Assembly: GCA_945879075.1 (NCBI GenBank)
Contig: CAMCUY010000002.1
Coordinates: forward strand, 1 to 64,000
From: Akkermansia muciniphila
GTDB taxonomy: Bacteria; Verrucomicrobiota; Verrucomicrobiia; Verrucomicrobiales; Akkermansiaceae
Reading direction: 5' to 3'
Length of the DNA: 64,000 bases
A model generated the notes under the pieces. The model made no database searches. It had not been told where the DNA came from and saw nothing but the letters and a program-made list of their open reading frames with translations. Each line of letters starts with the position of its first letter. The stretch's first letter is position 1. This document shows, one piece after another, positions 63,145 through 64,000 of this stretch. The position numbers and the translations under genes were made by a program.

Positions 63145-63854
63145 TGCCGCGATGCTAACACGCGTCTGGCCCCGCGCCACGTGGAAGTTTCGCGGATTTG
63201 CCAGCGACCTGGATCGAGTCCGAGAAGTCCGGTGATTTCCCCCGCCGCGAAGCCCGCCCGGATGCTGACGTGCATGTCGTGCCGCGTCACGCGATTGATC
63301 CACGGGTGCATCAGTGCGCCGAGGAAATGCGGCAGGCGGGCGCGGTCCGGTTCGTTGAAAACGAGCACCTCGAAATTCCTAAACCAGTGCGCCAAGGCCG
63401 TTAGCGAATCGCCCTCGAAATGGTGCAGGAACAAACTCGCCACCAACACGCCGCCTGGTTTCGGAACAGGCGCGACGAAAACATCCCCGCGCCGCCACTC
63501 GACCCGCAAATCCAGATCGCCGGGTGCCGGAGCCAGATCATAGGCGGTCACGGCTGCATGAGGAAATAATCGGGTCAGTTTGCCGCAGAGTATTCCTTCG
63601 CCAGCGCCGATCTCGACGATCCCGCGTCCCGCCGCCTCCGGAAACCGGCGGACCGTCCGGCACACCCAGTGCTCGTTGCCCATCAGCAGATTGATCCGTC
63701 GCAGGTCCCGTCGGCTGCGCTGTGCCTCCGGATCATCGTGAGGCAGATGATCGAGCAGTTCCGGGATGACGACGCGTTTTGTCACAGGCGTGCAGGCTAG
63801 TTGCCGCGCGGTTTCCCACAACGCATAAGATTTCCCGTGATGACTTGCTGGCAT
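63141..63854 (-). CDS. Class I SAM-dependent methyltransferase
   Basis: GIVEIGAGEGILCGKLTRLFPHAAVTAYDLAP; operon-like overlap with the FAD oxidoreductase. Confidence 0.82.
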   Translation of the reverse strand: MPASHHGKSYALWETARQLACTPVTKRVVIPELLDHLPHDDPEAQRSRRDLRRINLLMGNEHWVCRTVRRFPEAAGRGIVEIGAGEGILCGKLTRLFPHAAVTAYDLAPAPGDLDLRVEWRRGDVFVAPVPKPGGVLVASLFLHHFEGDSLTALAHWFRNFEVLVFNEPDRARLPHFLGALMHPWINRVTRHDMHVSIRAGFAAGEITGLLGLDPGRWQIRETSTWRGARRVLASRH

Positions 63855-63880
63855 GATCGATCTCCGCCTAAGCTCGCGCC

Positions 63881-64000
63881 ATGCCGCAGCCACCCCGCCG
63901 ACCGTTCCGCGCCCAACAAGGCCGGAAACCCGCGCCGCCAACCGGAAACAAGCCGCCCGCCGCCAAGGATCGCGGCTGGGACCCCGTGGCCGCGTGGTAT
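63881..64000 (+). CDS. 5' end of divergent gene, possibly a methyltransferase; truncated by window edge
   Basis: MPQPPRRPFRAQQGRKPAPPTGNKPPAAKDRGWDPVAAWY, open to window end. Confidence 0.5.
   Translation, partial: MPQPPRRPFRAQQGRKPAPPTGNKPPAAKDRGWDPVAAWY

Overview
High-GC bacterial chromosome segment. The gene content (SNF2 helicase, beta-strand-repeat surface protein, sulfatase/FGE, opgGH, mreBCD-pbp2-rng-prfA) suggests a Verrucomicrobia-type genome, but this is inferred from protein character only. Most of the window is ordinary housekeeping: dapA, panC, dus, leuB, galK, prfA, mreBCD, rplI, pyk and a UvrD helicase. Less ordinary content: (i) a FAD-domain-first, apparently domain-swapped photolyase/cryptochrome-like protein one base from an ADP-ribosylglycohydrolase and divergent from a decayed renalase-like oxidoreductase; (ii) a stand-alone bacterial nitric-oxide-synthase oxygenase; (iii) a DUF2071 / radical-SAM-HhH / DUF4130 / DUF2256 cluster whose 51-aa last gene is missing from the supplied ORF track; (iv) a type III PKS - FAD oxidoreductase - methyltransferase operon at the right edge; (v) a short dispersed triloop palindrome (CCGACTG-AGA-CAGTCGG type) in four intergenic gaps; (vi) many gene remnants (aldose-1-epimerase tail fused to a sulfatase head, recQ, renalase-like, IS3-family, IS4-family, class II aldolase-like, a secreted-protein fragment). 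No rRNA, tRNA, CRISPR array or intact prophage was seen. No clear new defence system was found. The photolyase-like/ADP-ribosylglycohydrolase pair and the radical-SAM/DUF4130/DUF2256 cluster are the best candidates for under-described biology. All family calls are from reading the translations by eye; no searches were run.
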